Assembly: GCA_020721325.1 (NCBI GenBank)
Contig: DYNA01000010.1
Coordinates: 1 to 50,386, forward strand
DNA length: 50,386 nt
Source: Paludibacter propionicigenes
GTDB lineage: Bacteria; Bacteroidota; Bacteroidia; Bacteroidales; JAIFNL01
Direction: 5' to 3'
Below are positions 38,699 to 48,611 of this stretch, piece by piece. The notes under the pieces were generated by a model that had not been told where the DNA came from, made no database searches, and saw only the letters and a list, made by a program, of their open reading frames with translations. Positions within the stretch are counted from its first letter, which is position 1. The number at the start of each line of letters is the position of its first letter. The position numbers were made by a program, and so were the translations under genes.

Positions 38699-40701
38699 AC
38701 GAGCAAAAACATATTGATTTTTTGTTCAAAAACGGTTTAGAAAACCAAGAAGTGGAGATTTCTTCTTCGCTCTGGGAAAAAATTGTTCAAAAACTCGATG
38801 AAAATGCTCTAAAACTTGGTGAAAATCCCAATAATTTGAATGAAAACGCAAAAATTGATGTGCTTTTCAGCGAAAGCTTAACCGATTTTGAAAGCGAAGT
38901 TCCCGAAAGCATTTGGAATGCTATTTCGCAAAAACTCGATGAAAAAGCTCAAAATCAGATAGAAAATGTAAAAATAGATATGCTTTTCAGCGAAAGCTTA
39001 ACCAATTTTGAAAGCGAAGTTCCCGAAAACCTTTGGAATACTATTTCGCAAAAACTTGATGAAAACCCCAAAAATCAGATAGAAAATGCAAAAATTGATG
39101 TGCTTTTCAGCGAAAGTTTAACCGATTTTGAAAGCGAAGTTCCTGAAAACCTTTGGAATGCTATTTCGCAAAAACTCGATGAAAAGGTTCAAAATCCGAT
39201 TGAAAACGCAAAAATTGATGTGCTTTTCAGCGAAAGCTTAACCGATTTTGAAAGTGAAGTACCCGAAAAAATATGGAATAATATTTCGCAAAAATTGGAT
39301 AATAATTTAACTTCAGAAGCGGAAAAAACTTCTATAGATTTACTTTTCAAACAAGGTTTGGAAAATCATGAAGAAGCTGTTCCTAATTTCGTTTGGCAAA
39401 ATGTTTCAGAAAAAGTTTCGGTAAATGTTCGCAAAAAACGAATGTTTTTATTGAGAACAATAGCCGCTTCCATTGCTATACTTCTCTCATTTACATCGGG
39501 TTTGTTATTTACCAATTATGAAAAGAACAATTTGAGTGAAAACCCGAAAATTAAAACAATTATCGAAGACAACGACCTTTCAAACAATCAATTGGATTTA
39601 CCAATCGAAAAATTAGTCAGCCAAGTGAAGAAAGCAAGTGCCAAAAAACAAAAATTCAATTTAGAACGCAACTTAAATTACCAGAATAATTTTTCAACTA
39701 TGGCACGTTTGGAATATAAAAAACAGATTTTTACGGTCAATTCTTCTCAAGAAAAAATTAATTTGGAAAAATTGAATAAATCCAAATTTTCAAAAGAAAA
39801 TTTGTTGGCTCAAAATCGTGATACAATCAGTCTGATTACCAGTATGAAACAAGAAGTTAAAAAATATTCGACTACACGTGATTATACCGAAAACAGCACT
39901 GAACTTACGATTAAATTTAAAGAAAAAAACACTCGAAACGGTTGGATAGTTGGTGGTTATTTTTCACCGGTTTTTTCATATCGATTTTCTGAAATAAATT
40001 CTGATTTTTCGGAGCTTAGAAGGGCAAATGCCGATGGTGTAACCAAGGAAATTCAAAACAAAGATTTCTACGACGAAAACGAGCAAGGCACTTATTCTTT
40101 TGCTTCGGGTGTGAGTTTGGAATACAAAACCAAATCGCGTTGGGCTGTTTTTTCGGGCATTTATAAAACAACTCTCGGTCAGACCAATGGAAATATACCG
40201 GAAAATTTAGTAGAAGAAATTCAAAAAAAGACATATATTTTGACAACTTCAGCCGGCGATATTTCTATAAACAATCAGCACAATTTCTCGAATTGGCAAA
40301 CCAATGAAAATGAGATTTTACAAGCAAAACAAACAATTGAACTTTTACAAAATTTTGAATATCTTGAAATTCCGCTCAATGTGAAATTTAATTTATTGCA
40401 AGATTATTCAAAGTTTTCCGTTAATATTATTGGCGGTTTCAGTACCAATATTTTACTCAAAAACAGAGTTTTTTTACAATCCGAAACTCAAAAATATGAA
40501 ATCGGAACAACCAATAACATTAATAAATTCATCTATAACAGCAATTTAGGAGTAGGAGTGGCTTATAAATTGGGCAAAAAAATGTCGCTCAACGTAGAAC
40601 CGAGTTTTAAATATTCGTTGGTTCCCATCAATAAAAATTACCCGATTTATTATCGTCCCTATTACTTTACTTTTTTTACCGGATTGAGCTACAATTTCTA
40701 A
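38692..40701 (+). CDS. Anti-sigma-like membrane protein with six ~40-aa N-terminal repeats, one TM helix and C-terminal outer-membrane beta-barrel-like domain
   Basis: Repeats of IDVLFSESLTDFESEVPENLWNAISQKLDE; TM FLLRTIAASIAILLSFTSGLLF; C-terminal GWIVGGYFSPVFSYRF...YYFTFFTGLSYNF; ATG overlaps the sigma factor stop by 7 nt. Confidence 0.8.
   Translation: MLNEQKHIDFLFKNGLENQEVEISSSLWEKIVQKLDENALKLGENPNNLNENAKIDVLFSESLTDFESEVPESIWNAISQKLDEKAQNQIENVKIDMLFSESLTNFESEVPENLWNTISQKLDENPKNQIENAKIDVLFSESLTDFESEVPENLWNAISQKLDEKVQNPIENAKIDVLFSESLTDFESEVPEKIWNNISQKLDNNLTSEAEKTSIDLLFKQGLENHEEAVPNFVWQNVSEKVSVNVRKKRMFLLRTIAASIAILLSFTSGLLFTNYEKNNLSENPKIKTIIEDNDLSNNQLDLPIEKLVSQVKKASAKKQKFNLERNLNYQNNFSTMARLEYKKQIFTVNSSQEKINLEKLNKSKFSKENLLAQNRDTISLITSMKQEVKKYSTTRDYTENSTELTIKFKEKNTRNGWIVGGYFSPVFSYRFSEINSDFSELRRANADGVTKEIQNKDFYDENEQGTYSFASGVSLEYKTKSRWAVFSGIYKTTLGQTNGNIPENLVEEIQKKTYILTTSAGDISINNQHNFSNWQTNENEILQAKQTIELLQNFEYLEIPLNVKFNLLQDYSKFSVNIIGGFSTNILLKNRVFLQSETQKYEIGTTNNINKFIYNSNLGVGVAYKLGKKMSLNVEPSFKYSLVPINKNYPIYYRPYYFTFFTGLSYNF
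38851..39330 (+). repeat. Tandem repeat, 120-bp period, four closely related copies inside the CDS
   Basis: (C)AAAAATTGATGTGCTTTTCAGCGAAAGCTTA recurs at exact 120-bp spacing, ending at 38880, 39000, 39120, 39240. Confidence 0.92.
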
Positions 40702-40707
40702 AAAAAA

Positions 40708-40738
40708 CTATCCGAAAGCAAAAAAACTTTCGGATAGT
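40708..40738. terminator. Symmetrical terminator between convergent genes
   Basis: ACTATCCGAAAG-caaaaaa-CTTTCGGATAGT flanked by A- and T-rich tracts. Confidence 0.75.
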
Positions 40739-40757
40739 AAAAATTTATTTTATAACT

Positions 40758-41627
40758 TTAAGCAATGGTTTGTAAAGTAAATAAAGCACCCGGATTTATA
40801 CACATTACCGGAATTTCATTGGGATTTGAAATCATTTTTTGTTGCGCAGGAGTAATAAAAAATTCACCCGCTCCTCTGCTCGGATAAATCATAATTAAAA
40901 TTAAATTGGCATTAATTTCGGCTGTATAACGATTTGTTTCATCAGCCAAATATGCGCTATCGCGCGTAGAAACATTAACGGTATAAGAAATTCCAAACTT
41001 CTCAAATTTGCTTTTTACATATCCCAAGTTATTTTTTACTCGTTTGGCTAAATAGCTGTCTGTTTCGGTAGGAATTAAAATATTGATTTTTGAATTAAAT
41101 TTATTCGAAAAAAATATTGCCCAATCCGTTTTTTGTATCGATTCGTGTTGCGAATCGAGAGGAAAAACAATGTTGTCATACATCTGATTAGCAGGACCTT
41201 TGCTTTGAGTAAGCATAAATGGAACCGGCGAATGGTAAATAACTTTTAAGGCATTACTTCCGGTGAGATGCTGAATGCCCTTAACCCCGTGCGTGCCCAT
41301 AACCACAAAATTTGCACCTATTTCGCTGGCTACGGCGGTTATCGTATCAAAAATATTGCCTTGAACCGCTAAAATATCGGTCTGCAAATTTTCTTCTTTT
41401 TCAATGCGGTCTGCCAATTCTTGAAGTCGATTTTGAGTACCTGCTTCAATAATTTGGTCTTCGTACCTATTTTTACGTCCGATAAAAATAAATGGCTTTT
41501 CAATTACGTGCAATAAATTTATTTCACCATTTATTTGTTTTGCCAAAAGTGTCGCATGTTGAATAGCAGCATTGGAAACCTCTGTAAAATCTACCGGTAC
41601 AAGAATTTTATTTTTATCTACATTCAT
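40758..41627 (-). CDS. Universal stress protein (tandem UspA)
   Basis: KILVPVDFTEVSNAAIQHATLLAKQINGEINLLHVIE; ANFVVMGTHGVKGIQHLTGSNALKVIYHSPVPFML. Confidence 0.93.
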   Translation of the reverse strand: MNVDKNKILVPVDFTEVSNAAIQHATLLAKQINGEINLLHVIEKPFIFIGRKNRYEDQIIEAGTQNRLQELADRIEKEENLQTDILAVQGNIFDTITAVASEIGANFVVMGTHGVKGIQHLTGSNALKVIYHSPVPFMLTQSKGPANQMYDNIVFPLDSQHESIQKTDWAIFFSNKFNSKINILIPTETDSYLAKRVKNNLGYVKSKFEKFGISYTVNVSTRDSAYLADETNRYTAEINANLILIMIYPSRGAGEFFITPAQQKMISNPNEIPVMCINPGALFTLQTIA

Positions 41628-42390
41628 AATATTTAAGTTTTAGAAGTCGTTAAAAGTATTATAATTTTTGTTTTTTACATGTTTTTTTCAAAAAAATAGC
41701 TAAAAAGTTTCATTTTTAGACGTTTTCAGATTTAAAATTTTCCAAAAAAAACTTTTTATTACTTTCATTGCAAGTTAAGAAAAATATTTGAAAAAAAATA
41801 TTTTTTTTAATTTTTTTTTGAAAAAAAATAAAAATGCCGTATTTATAAGAATATTGAACGGAACTTAAATATTTAGAAATTAATTTTTTAATCTAAATAA
41901 ATTATCCTAAAAAAGAATTTAAAATTGTCGTTGTATTATTTTTTTTAGTGTTATTTTTTTATTTTTTTTGTTTTTAAAAAAATATGTTATTGAATCAAAG
42001 ATATTTACAAACTTGATTTTAACAAATGTCATTTTCTTTTCTTGAAAATAAAAAAGTTTTAACAACAAATTTTCATATTTTAAATAATTCTTTAATTTAT
42101 TGTAAATCATTGAAAATCTAAATTATACAATATTCAATTTGTTATTTATCTGAAAAAGGATATTTTTTTTATACAAATATTTTTTTTTCCACATTATTAA
42201 AAAAAAAGATTATCTTGCAAAAAAAAATATTTTTGTATTTTTTTGTAATGTAATATATTTCAGTAATTTAATTTTTTTTAAGAAAAAATAAGAAAAAATT
42301 AATTTGTTTTTTTTGCAATTAAATAAAATATGTTTTAATATTGCAGAATAAAATAATTTAATATGTAAAACTCTTTTAATAGATAATATT

Positions 42391-42771
42391 ATGCCAAAAA
42401 TTAATAAATATGAGGATATTAGCCAAATAGAACGCGAGGCTAAAAAAGACTACATTGACAGACATTCTGCTTTTGTACATTGCGAAGATGCGGCTGTTAA
42501 AGGTGAAAAATTTAAAGTAAAAGTGAAAGTTGGCGACCAATATAAACACCCCGACGACTTTGACCATTACATTAAATATGTTCAACTTTGGAACGGCGAA
42601 ACTTTTTTAGCAGAAACTCATTTTCCTCCCGGAACTTTCGGAAATGTTGCCGCTAACGTAGAAGTTGATTTTTATATTGTTCCGCAAAAAAATCTTAAAC
42701 TTGTAGCTATGGCTTATTGCACAAAACACGGTTTATGGCAAAGCGACGAAAAAACAGTAACTGTTGAATAA
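42391..42771 (+). CDS. Superoxide reductase / desulfoferrodoxin-family protein
   Basis: KYEDISQIEREAKKDYIDRHSAFVHCEDAAVKGEKFKVKVKVGDQYKHPDDFDHYIKYVQLW...AYCTKHGLWQSDEKTVTVE (His/Cys iron ligand pattern). Confidence 0.85.
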   Translation: MPKINKYEDISQIEREAKKDYIDRHSAFVHCEDAAVKGEKFKVKVKVGDQYKHPDDFDHYIKYVQLWNGETFLAETHFPPGTFGNVAANVEVDFYIVPQKNLKLVAMAYCTKHGLWQSDEKTVTVE

Positions 42772-42798
42772 TTGAAATAATTTTTTTTATTAAATATT

Positions 42799-42832
42799 AA
42801 AGCTTCTTGTTTTCAAGAAGCTTTTTTTTTTT
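42799..42832 (+). terminator. Rho-independent terminator
   Basis: AAAGCTTCTTG-tttt-CAAGAAGCTTT followed by poly-T. Confidence 0.9.
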
Positions 42833-43019
42833 AACACATTTTAATTTTTTTTATAGTCTTATGGCAAATAGATTTTATAGTTTTGTGTTAATTTTACAGT
42901 TTAATTTATTTTCGTTTGCTATACAAATAAAGGTCAGCTATTGAGTTTTTATATTTTCGTAACAAATTGATTATGAAATAGTAAACATTTAAAAACTTGA
43001 CAAATTTTAACGGTTTAAA

Positions 43020-44321
43020 ATGGACAACTTTTTTTTAAAAATTATGAATGCAAAAAAATATATTTTTTTATACTTTTTTATAATTTTTACAATAAAAAAC
43101 AATGCACAATCGACTTTGTATTTTGGCGGTCAAAGATTTTTAGATGCTATTTTTGAAGTAGAAGTTTTAGAAAATATAAAATACGGGGAAAATTTAACTT
43201 ACAAAGGTGAAAAACAAGAACTTTTTTTAGATTTTTATCAGCCTAAAAAGGATACTTTAGACAAACGACCTTTAATTATTTTGGCATATCCGGGAGCTTT
43301 TTTAGCCGGAAGTAAAAAAAATGGATTGATAAGAACTTTGGCTTTACAATTTGCCAAATTTGGCTACACTGTTGCAAGTATTGATTACAGACGTGGTTTT
43401 GGTAAAGAGAAAAACGAGCAAGCCCGCGGTAAAGCTACTGTTTTGCGAGCAACGCAAGATATGAAAGCAGCGGTGCGTTTTTTTAGAAAAGATGCAGAAA
43501 CAGAAAATAAATTTCGTATCGACCCCAATTTTATTGTGGTTGGAGGTTCCTCGGCAGGTGCATTGCTGGCTTTGCAGGCGGCTTATTTAAAAGATACCGT
43601 AGATTTTAAGTGTTTGGATTATAAGGCATTAGGAGGTTTTGAAGGCAAATCGGGAAATGAAGGTTATTCATCTAAAGTTCAAGGAGTTATATCTCTTTCG
43701 GGCGTTATTGGCGATACGACTTGGATAGGAAAAGGAGATGCGCCGCTTTTGATTATGCACGGCGACCAAGATTATTTTGTCCCTTTTAGGCACGGTAAAA
43801 TTGAGATGAAAGTAGGCTTTTTTATATCTTTTTTTATTCCTAAAGTGCCTGAAGTTGAGACTTTTGGTGCGTTACCTATTTCGATACGAGCTAAAAATGT
43901 AGGGCTTGATTATGTTTTTCATATTTTTGAAAATAAAGGGCATTGTCCTTTTGACAAATTTATGTATCCAAAAACATATTCAAAAGAAGAAGATATTGTG
44001 ATAAATTATATGAGAAATTTTTTATATAATCAATATAAAAATCCTGAAATTAAGCAATTTAGAACAGATATTGGTTATATGAATAAGGTATTTGTGCATG
44101 AAATAAAAAAAGGAGAAGATATAACTATTGAGTTGCCTGATAAGTATTTACGCTCAATTAAAGTAATTATTCGCGATGGAAACAATAAAAAGAAATATGT
44201 AGAAAAAAAATTAAAAAGTGAAAACGGCGTTTTTATTTTAAAAAATAATTTAAAATCGGGTAAATACATTTTAAAAATTCAGTGGGAGGAGTTTCGTAAA
44301 AGAATTTATTTTGAAATTTGA
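43020..44321 (+). CDS. Secreted alpha/beta hydrolase (carboxylesterase-like)
   Basis: Signal peptide after ATG 43044 (MNAKKYIFLYFFIIFTIKNNAQS); RPLIILAYPGAFLAGSK; VVGGSSAGALLALQAA; LLIMHGDQDYFVPF. Confidence 0.85.
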   Translation: MDNFFLKIMNAKKYIFLYFFIIFTIKNNAQSTLYFGGQRFLDAIFEVEVLENIKYGENLTYKGEKQELFLDFYQPKKDTLDKRPLIILAYPGAFLAGSKKNGLIRTLALQFAKFGYTVASIDYRRGFGKEKNEQARGKATVLRATQDMKAAVRFFRKDAETENKFRIDPNFIVVGGSSAGALLALQAAYLKDTVDFKCLDYKALGGFEGKSGNEGYSSKVQGVISLSGVIGDTTWIGKGDAPLLIMHGDQDYFVPFRHGKIEMKVGFFISFFIPKVPEVETFGALPISIRAKNVGLDYVFHIFENKGHCPFDKFMYPKTYSKEEDIVINYMRNFLYNQYKNPEIKQFRTDIGYMNKVFVHEIKKGEDITIELPDKYLRSIKVIIRDGNNKKKYVEKKLKSENGVFILKNNLKSGKYILKIQWEEFRKRIYFEI

Positions 44322-44415
44322 AAAAATAAATTTTGTGGTATTAAAATTAGGAACAATCTTTGTATTTGAATAAATAGGAAAAAATAAAATTGAAAACATT
44401 TAATTATATAAAAAT

Positions 44416-45738
44416 ATGAAATTATTCAAAATAAGTTTCGCACTAATACTATTTTTTTATAGTAACTTTTTAAAGGCACAGAATGAAGAATTTCCAAAAT
44501 TAGAAGAATTGTTTGTTGCCCAAAAATATGAAGATTGTATAGAGAAAGCCGAAAAATACTCCGAAAAAGATAAAAAACAGCCATTTCCTTATTATTATGT
44601 AGCCTTTTCTAATTTTGAAATGTATAAATTGGCTGAAAGTGAAAAAGAAAAAAATAAATTATTGAAAAAAACACTTCAAAATCTTAAAACAGCACAAATT
44701 AAAGACAAAGAAGATGTGTTTAAGCAAAAGTTTATTGAAAAAACAGAGATTATTCAAGCCGAAACACATATATTTGCAAATTCTGTTTATGAAAAAAGTA
44801 AAGAAGAGTCAAAATATTTTTACAATCAATTGGCTACAATTTATAATGATACAACCTTGCAATTCAAAGAGTTAAACGGTTTAATTGATGAAAATAAAAA
44901 TTCAGCCATCGGAATTGATTTAGAGGCTAAAGCCAAAATTGGACCCAATGTTACCGATGAAAAAGGTTTAAAACAAGGACTTTGGCGGAAAATTTATTCC
45001 AACGGACAAGTAGCTTACGAGGCTCGATTTAAGGACGATATGCCAATTGGAAAAGTTTTGCGGTATCATGAAAATGGAAAAATTCAGGCAGAATTAACCT
45101 ATCCTATTGAAGGAGAAGATTTTGCGAGTGTTTTACTTTACGACAACCAAGAAATATTAATAGCCGAAGGTTTTTATCGTGGCACTCAAAAAGATAGCAC
45201 TTGGAAATATTATTCTACCGACAGAAATTTGGCGGAAGCCGAAGCCGAAGAAAAAAAACTTTCGGTAAAAAGTGGAAAAATTCATTATTTGGTAATGCAA
45301 GAAGGTTTCAAAAACGGCAAAAAGCATGGTGCTGATATTAAGTATTTTCCGAGTGGAAACATGGCACAAATTGTTACATGGCAAAACGGAATTTTACATG
45401 GAATTTCGCGCGAATTTTTTACCAATGGAAATGTAAAAACCGAATTTGTAAATAAAAATGACCAGAGAACTGGTGTTTATAACCAATTTTATGCAAATGG
45501 ACGCCCCGAAATAAAAGGGTATTATGCCGGAGGGCATAAACACGGAAAGTGGATTTATTATACAAATACCGGAGAAATTGAACGCGAAATTATTTATATT
45601 TTTGGAGTTGCAAAAAATCAAGATGAACTTGATGAAGAAGAAACCAAGCGGTTACTTGAATTTGAACAAAACAAAGGAAAACTTGAAGACCCTGAAAATT
45701 ATAAAAATAATCCTGACGAACTTTTCAGAAAATATTAA
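44416..45738 (+). CDS. Secreted MORN/YwqK-like repeat protein
   Basis: Signal peptide MKLFKISFALILFFYSNFLKAQ; LKQGLWRKIYSNGQVAYEARFKDDMPIGKVLRYHENGKIQAEL; EIKGYYAGGHKHGKWIYYTNTGEIEREI. Confidence 0.82.
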   Translation: MKLFKISFALILFFYSNFLKAQNEEFPKLEELFVAQKYEDCIEKAEKYSEKDKKQPFPYYYVAFSNFEMYKLAESEKEKNKLLKKTLQNLKTAQIKDKEDVFKQKFIEKTEIIQAETHIFANSVYEKSKEESKYFYNQLATIYNDTTLQFKELNGLIDENKNSAIGIDLEAKAKIGPNVTDEKGLKQGLWRKIYSNGQVAYEARFKDDMPIGKVLRYHENGKIQAELTYPIEGEDFASVLLYDNQEILIAEGFYRGTQKDSTWKYYSTDRNLAEAEAEEKKLSVKSGKIHYLVMQEGFKNGKKHGADIKYFPSGNMAQIVTWQNGILHGISREFFTNGNVKTEFVNKNDQRTGVYNQFYANGRPEIKGYYAGGHKHGKWIYYTNTGEIEREIIYIFGVAKNQDELDEEETKRLLEFEQNKGKLEDPENYKNNPDELFRKY

Positions 45739-45779
45739 TATAAATTTTTATCTTTTTTTCTATTTTAACATAAATAATT

Positions 45780-47084
45780 ATGAAATCGTTTGTTTTAGTT
45801 AATCTTTTTATTTTATTGTTTTTATCTCTTTTTTCGCAAGAAAATGTTTATTTTAGAGATGATTTTGGTGATAATACCTACAAATGGGAATACGATCCTA
45901 ATAGGCAACTGAACGCTTATATTGAAGATAGTTGTCTGTATATCAATAATTTAAGTTCTATCGAAGCACCTGCTCGTTATGTTAGAAATCTATTTCTATG
46001 CAACGATAGTAATTTTGTTATCGAAACCAAGCTTGCTTTTTTAAATTATGATGTTGAGCAAACTGCCGGATTAATTTGGCACAGCCGCGATAATCATAAT
46101 GGTTTTTATTTTCAAATTACAAATACCGGAAAAGTACGTATTTGGGGAAATAAACACAATTTAAGTTTAGATTATTTAGCTTGGACTGATTTTCCAGCCT
46201 TTAAAAATGTCGATGGACTTGTTTTAAGAATTGAAAAAAATGCCCAAAATATGAATTTTTTTGTAAATAATATTTTGGTATTATCATCGCCTTACAGAGG
46301 GCAATACGGTTATGAAATGGGTTTTACAATCGGAAAATTTGCCGATATAAAAATTGATTATATCGAAGTGGTGCACCCGCCAATTAAAGAATCGGATAAA
46401 AAAATTGCCGAAAAATTAAAACCCGATGATTTATTTTGGCTTATACAAGAAGAAAAATATAAACAACAGATTTCAATTTTTGGAAAGGTTTTTGATTTGA
46501 ATACTGGTGGAGTTTTACGCAGTGCTTCCGTTTTTGTTCTCGATACTCTTGGTAACGAATTAATGACCACTCAAACCAATGAAATGGGTGAATTTAGTGT
46601 TTTAACAAAGTTTGCCGAGCGTATTTTAATTAAATCAAAGACAAATAATTACCTGTCTAATGCACAAGAGTTTAATTTTTCAATTAATGATGAAAGTTTT
46701 GAACGAAAATTTGATTTTCATTTGCAAAAAATTGAAGTTGGGAAGACAATTGTTTTAAAAAATGTTCTTTTTCCTCAAGGAAAATCCGAATTATTAATCG
46801 AATCTTATTTTGAATTGAATAAACTTGTTGATATGATGAAAGAAAATCCAAATATGGAAATTGAACTTTCGGGGCATACCGATAATAGTGGAAGTGCTGA
46901 AAAAAATTACATTCTCTCAGAAGAACGAGTTGAATCGGTTAAGCAATATCTTGTTAATAAAGGAATTAGCTTGAGTAGAATAACTGGAAAGGGTTATGGT
47001 GGCGATTTTCCGGTAACAAGTAACGATAACGATTTGACAAGGCACTTAAATCGGAGAGTTGAGTTCAAAATAGTCAAGAATTAG
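45780..47084 (+). CDS. OmpA family protein with N-terminal LamG-like module
   Basis: OmpA C-terminal: MEIELSGHTDNSGSAEKNYILSEERVESVKQYLVNKGISLSRITGKGYGG...NRRVEFKIVKN; N-terminal YFRDDFGDNTYKWEY...SNFVIETKLAF. Confidence 0.88.
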   Translation: MKSFVLVNLFILLFLSLFSQENVYFRDDFGDNTYKWEYDPNRQLNAYIEDSCLYINNLSSIEAPARYVRNLFLCNDSNFVIETKLAFLNYDVEQTAGLIWHSRDNHNGFYFQITNTGKVRIWGNKHNLSLDYLAWTDFPAFKNVDGLVLRIEKNAQNMNFFVNNILVLSSPYRGQYGYEMGFTIGKFADIKIDYIEVVHPPIKESDKKIAEKLKPDDLFWLIQEEKYKQQISIFGKVFDLNTGGVLRSASVFVLDTLGNELMTTQTNEMGEFSVLTKFAERILIKSKTNNYLSNAQEFNFSINDESFERKFDFHLQKIEVGKTIVLKNVLFPQGKSELLIESYFELNKLVDMMKENPNMEIELSGHTDNSGSAEKNYILSEERVESVKQYLVNKGISLSRITGKGYGGDFPVTSNDNDLTRHLNRRVEFKIVKN

Positions 47085-47113
47085 TTTGTATTTATTTATT
47101 ATTTTATTCTATT

Positions 47114-48418
47114 ATGTATAAAAATATATTGTTTTTTTTATTTTTATTAAATTGTAATTTTATTTTTTCACAAGAAAATATTTATTTGCGCGACGATTTT
47201 TCATCGAATAAATTTAACTGGAAGTTGGAGCAAACACCCGATTTTTCTGCAAAAATTGAAAATGGGAATTTGAATGTAGAAAATAAAACTACCAGTTCGC
47301 AAATGGTTCGATTTGTTCAAAATATGTTTATGTACAACGATAGCGATTTTGTGATAGAAGCAAAATTAAAATTTCAAAAGTCTGTAAATGAGCAAATTGG
47401 AGGTGTTATTTGGCACAGTTTAGACGAAAACAATGGTTTTTATTTTGAAGTTTCATCTTTAGGAAAAGCTCGAGTTTGGGCAAATAAAAATGGAGGAGTT
47501 TTTAATTTAAAAGAATGGGAAGAATTTGAAGAATTGAAAAATGCCGAAGAATTTATTTTAAAAATTGATAGAAAAGGAATTTATATGAATCTTTTTGTAA
47601 ATAACGTTTTAGTTTACCCCTCAAAATATCGCGGGCAATTTGCCTATCAATTAGGTTTTGTAATCGGAAAGCAATCTGCATTATCGGTTGATTATCTGTT
47701 GGTTAAGCACCCAAAAGTGGACATTAATGATGAAAAAACTGCCGAAAAAATAGCTAAAGACGATTTATTTTGGCTTTTAAATGACGATGTTTCTTTTAAA
47801 GCTCAAATTCTGGGTGATGTTAAAAATTTGCTTGATAGTCAAATCATAAAGCAAGCTAAAATTTCATTAACCGATGTAGATGGAAATACCTTAAAATTTA
47901 TAAATAAATCTTCCGAGCAAGGGCATTTTTCCTTTGATGTGGATACGAAAAATCAATACATTTTGAAAGTTAAAGCTCCAAATTTTATTACCGAAAATAT
48001 TATTTTAGATTTAAACGTAGAAGAGAATGATTTTAAAATTGAGAAATCTGTTTTTTTAAATCCGGTGGAATTGGGAAAAACGATTCGGCTCGAAAATGTA
48101 TTTTTTGAACGTGGAGAAGCCATTTTATTGCGCAATTCGTATAAAGAATTAGATAAACTTGCCGAATTTATGCAAGAAAATCAAAAAATTGAGATTGAAT
48201 TGAGCGGGCATACCGATAATTGGGGAAATGCCGCATTAAATTTACAACTTTCGCAAGATAGAGTGCAAAAAGTGAAAGAGTATTTGGTTGAAAAAGGTAT
48301 AAATGAAGCCCGAATTACCGGAAAAGGTTATGGAGGCACTAAACCCATAGCCGATAATAACTCTGAACTTACTCGAAAATTAAATAGGCGTGTAGAGTTT
48401 AAAATTGTTAAAATGTAA
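47114..48418 (+). CDS. OmpA family protein with N-terminal LamG-like module (tandem paralogue)
   Basis: Same architecture and same length (434 aa) as the preceding gene; IEIELSGHTDNWGNAALNLQLSQDRVQKVKEYLVEKGINEARITGKGYGG. Confidence 0.88.
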   Translation: MYKNILFFLFLLNCNFIFSQENIYLRDDFSSNKFNWKLEQTPDFSAKIENGNLNVENKTTSSQMVRFVQNMFMYNDSDFVIEAKLKFQKSVNEQIGGVIWHSLDENNGFYFEVSSLGKARVWANKNGGVFNLKEWEEFEELKNAEEFILKIDRKGIYMNLFVNNVLVYPSKYRGQFAYQLGFVIGKQSALSVDYLLVKHPKVDINDEKTAEKIAKDDLFWLLNDDVSFKAQILGDVKNLLDSQIIKQAKISLTDVDGNTLKFINKSSEQGHFSFDVDTKNQYILKVKAPNFITENIILDLNVEENDFKIEKSVFLNPVELGKTIRLENVFFERGEAILLRNSYKELDKLAEFMQENQKIEIELSGHTDNWGNAALNLQLSQDRVQKVKEYLVEKGINEARITGKGYGGTKPIADNNSELTRKLNRRVEFKIVKM

Positions 48419-48611
48419 TTTTTTTAAGTTTAAAATATTGATTATTAACGTTATTAGCTTGTTGCGGCTGATAGCGTTTTTTATTTTTATAGAAAAATTT
48501 ATTTTAATTTTTTTTATTTGTAAAATATTATATTTTTGTAAAACTTTTTTAAAAAAATAAACGGTATTTTTTTTAAATAAAATAATAGATTTGATTGAAT
48601 ATTAAATAATT

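Noticed and set aside
38851-39330. 120-bp regularly spaced repeat considered as CRISPR
   Set aside because: Repeats are contiguous, in frame and encode a protein motif; no spacers.
44416-45738. YwqK-like gene as a toxin-antitoxin antitoxin
   Set aside because: It has a signal peptide and MORN-type repeats with no adjacent toxin; the YwqK antitoxin label is only a family name.
45524-45802. 92-aa plus-strand ORF overlapping the end of the YwqK-like gene
   Set aside because: Out-of-frame overlap with a supported CDS; low-complexity C-terminus.
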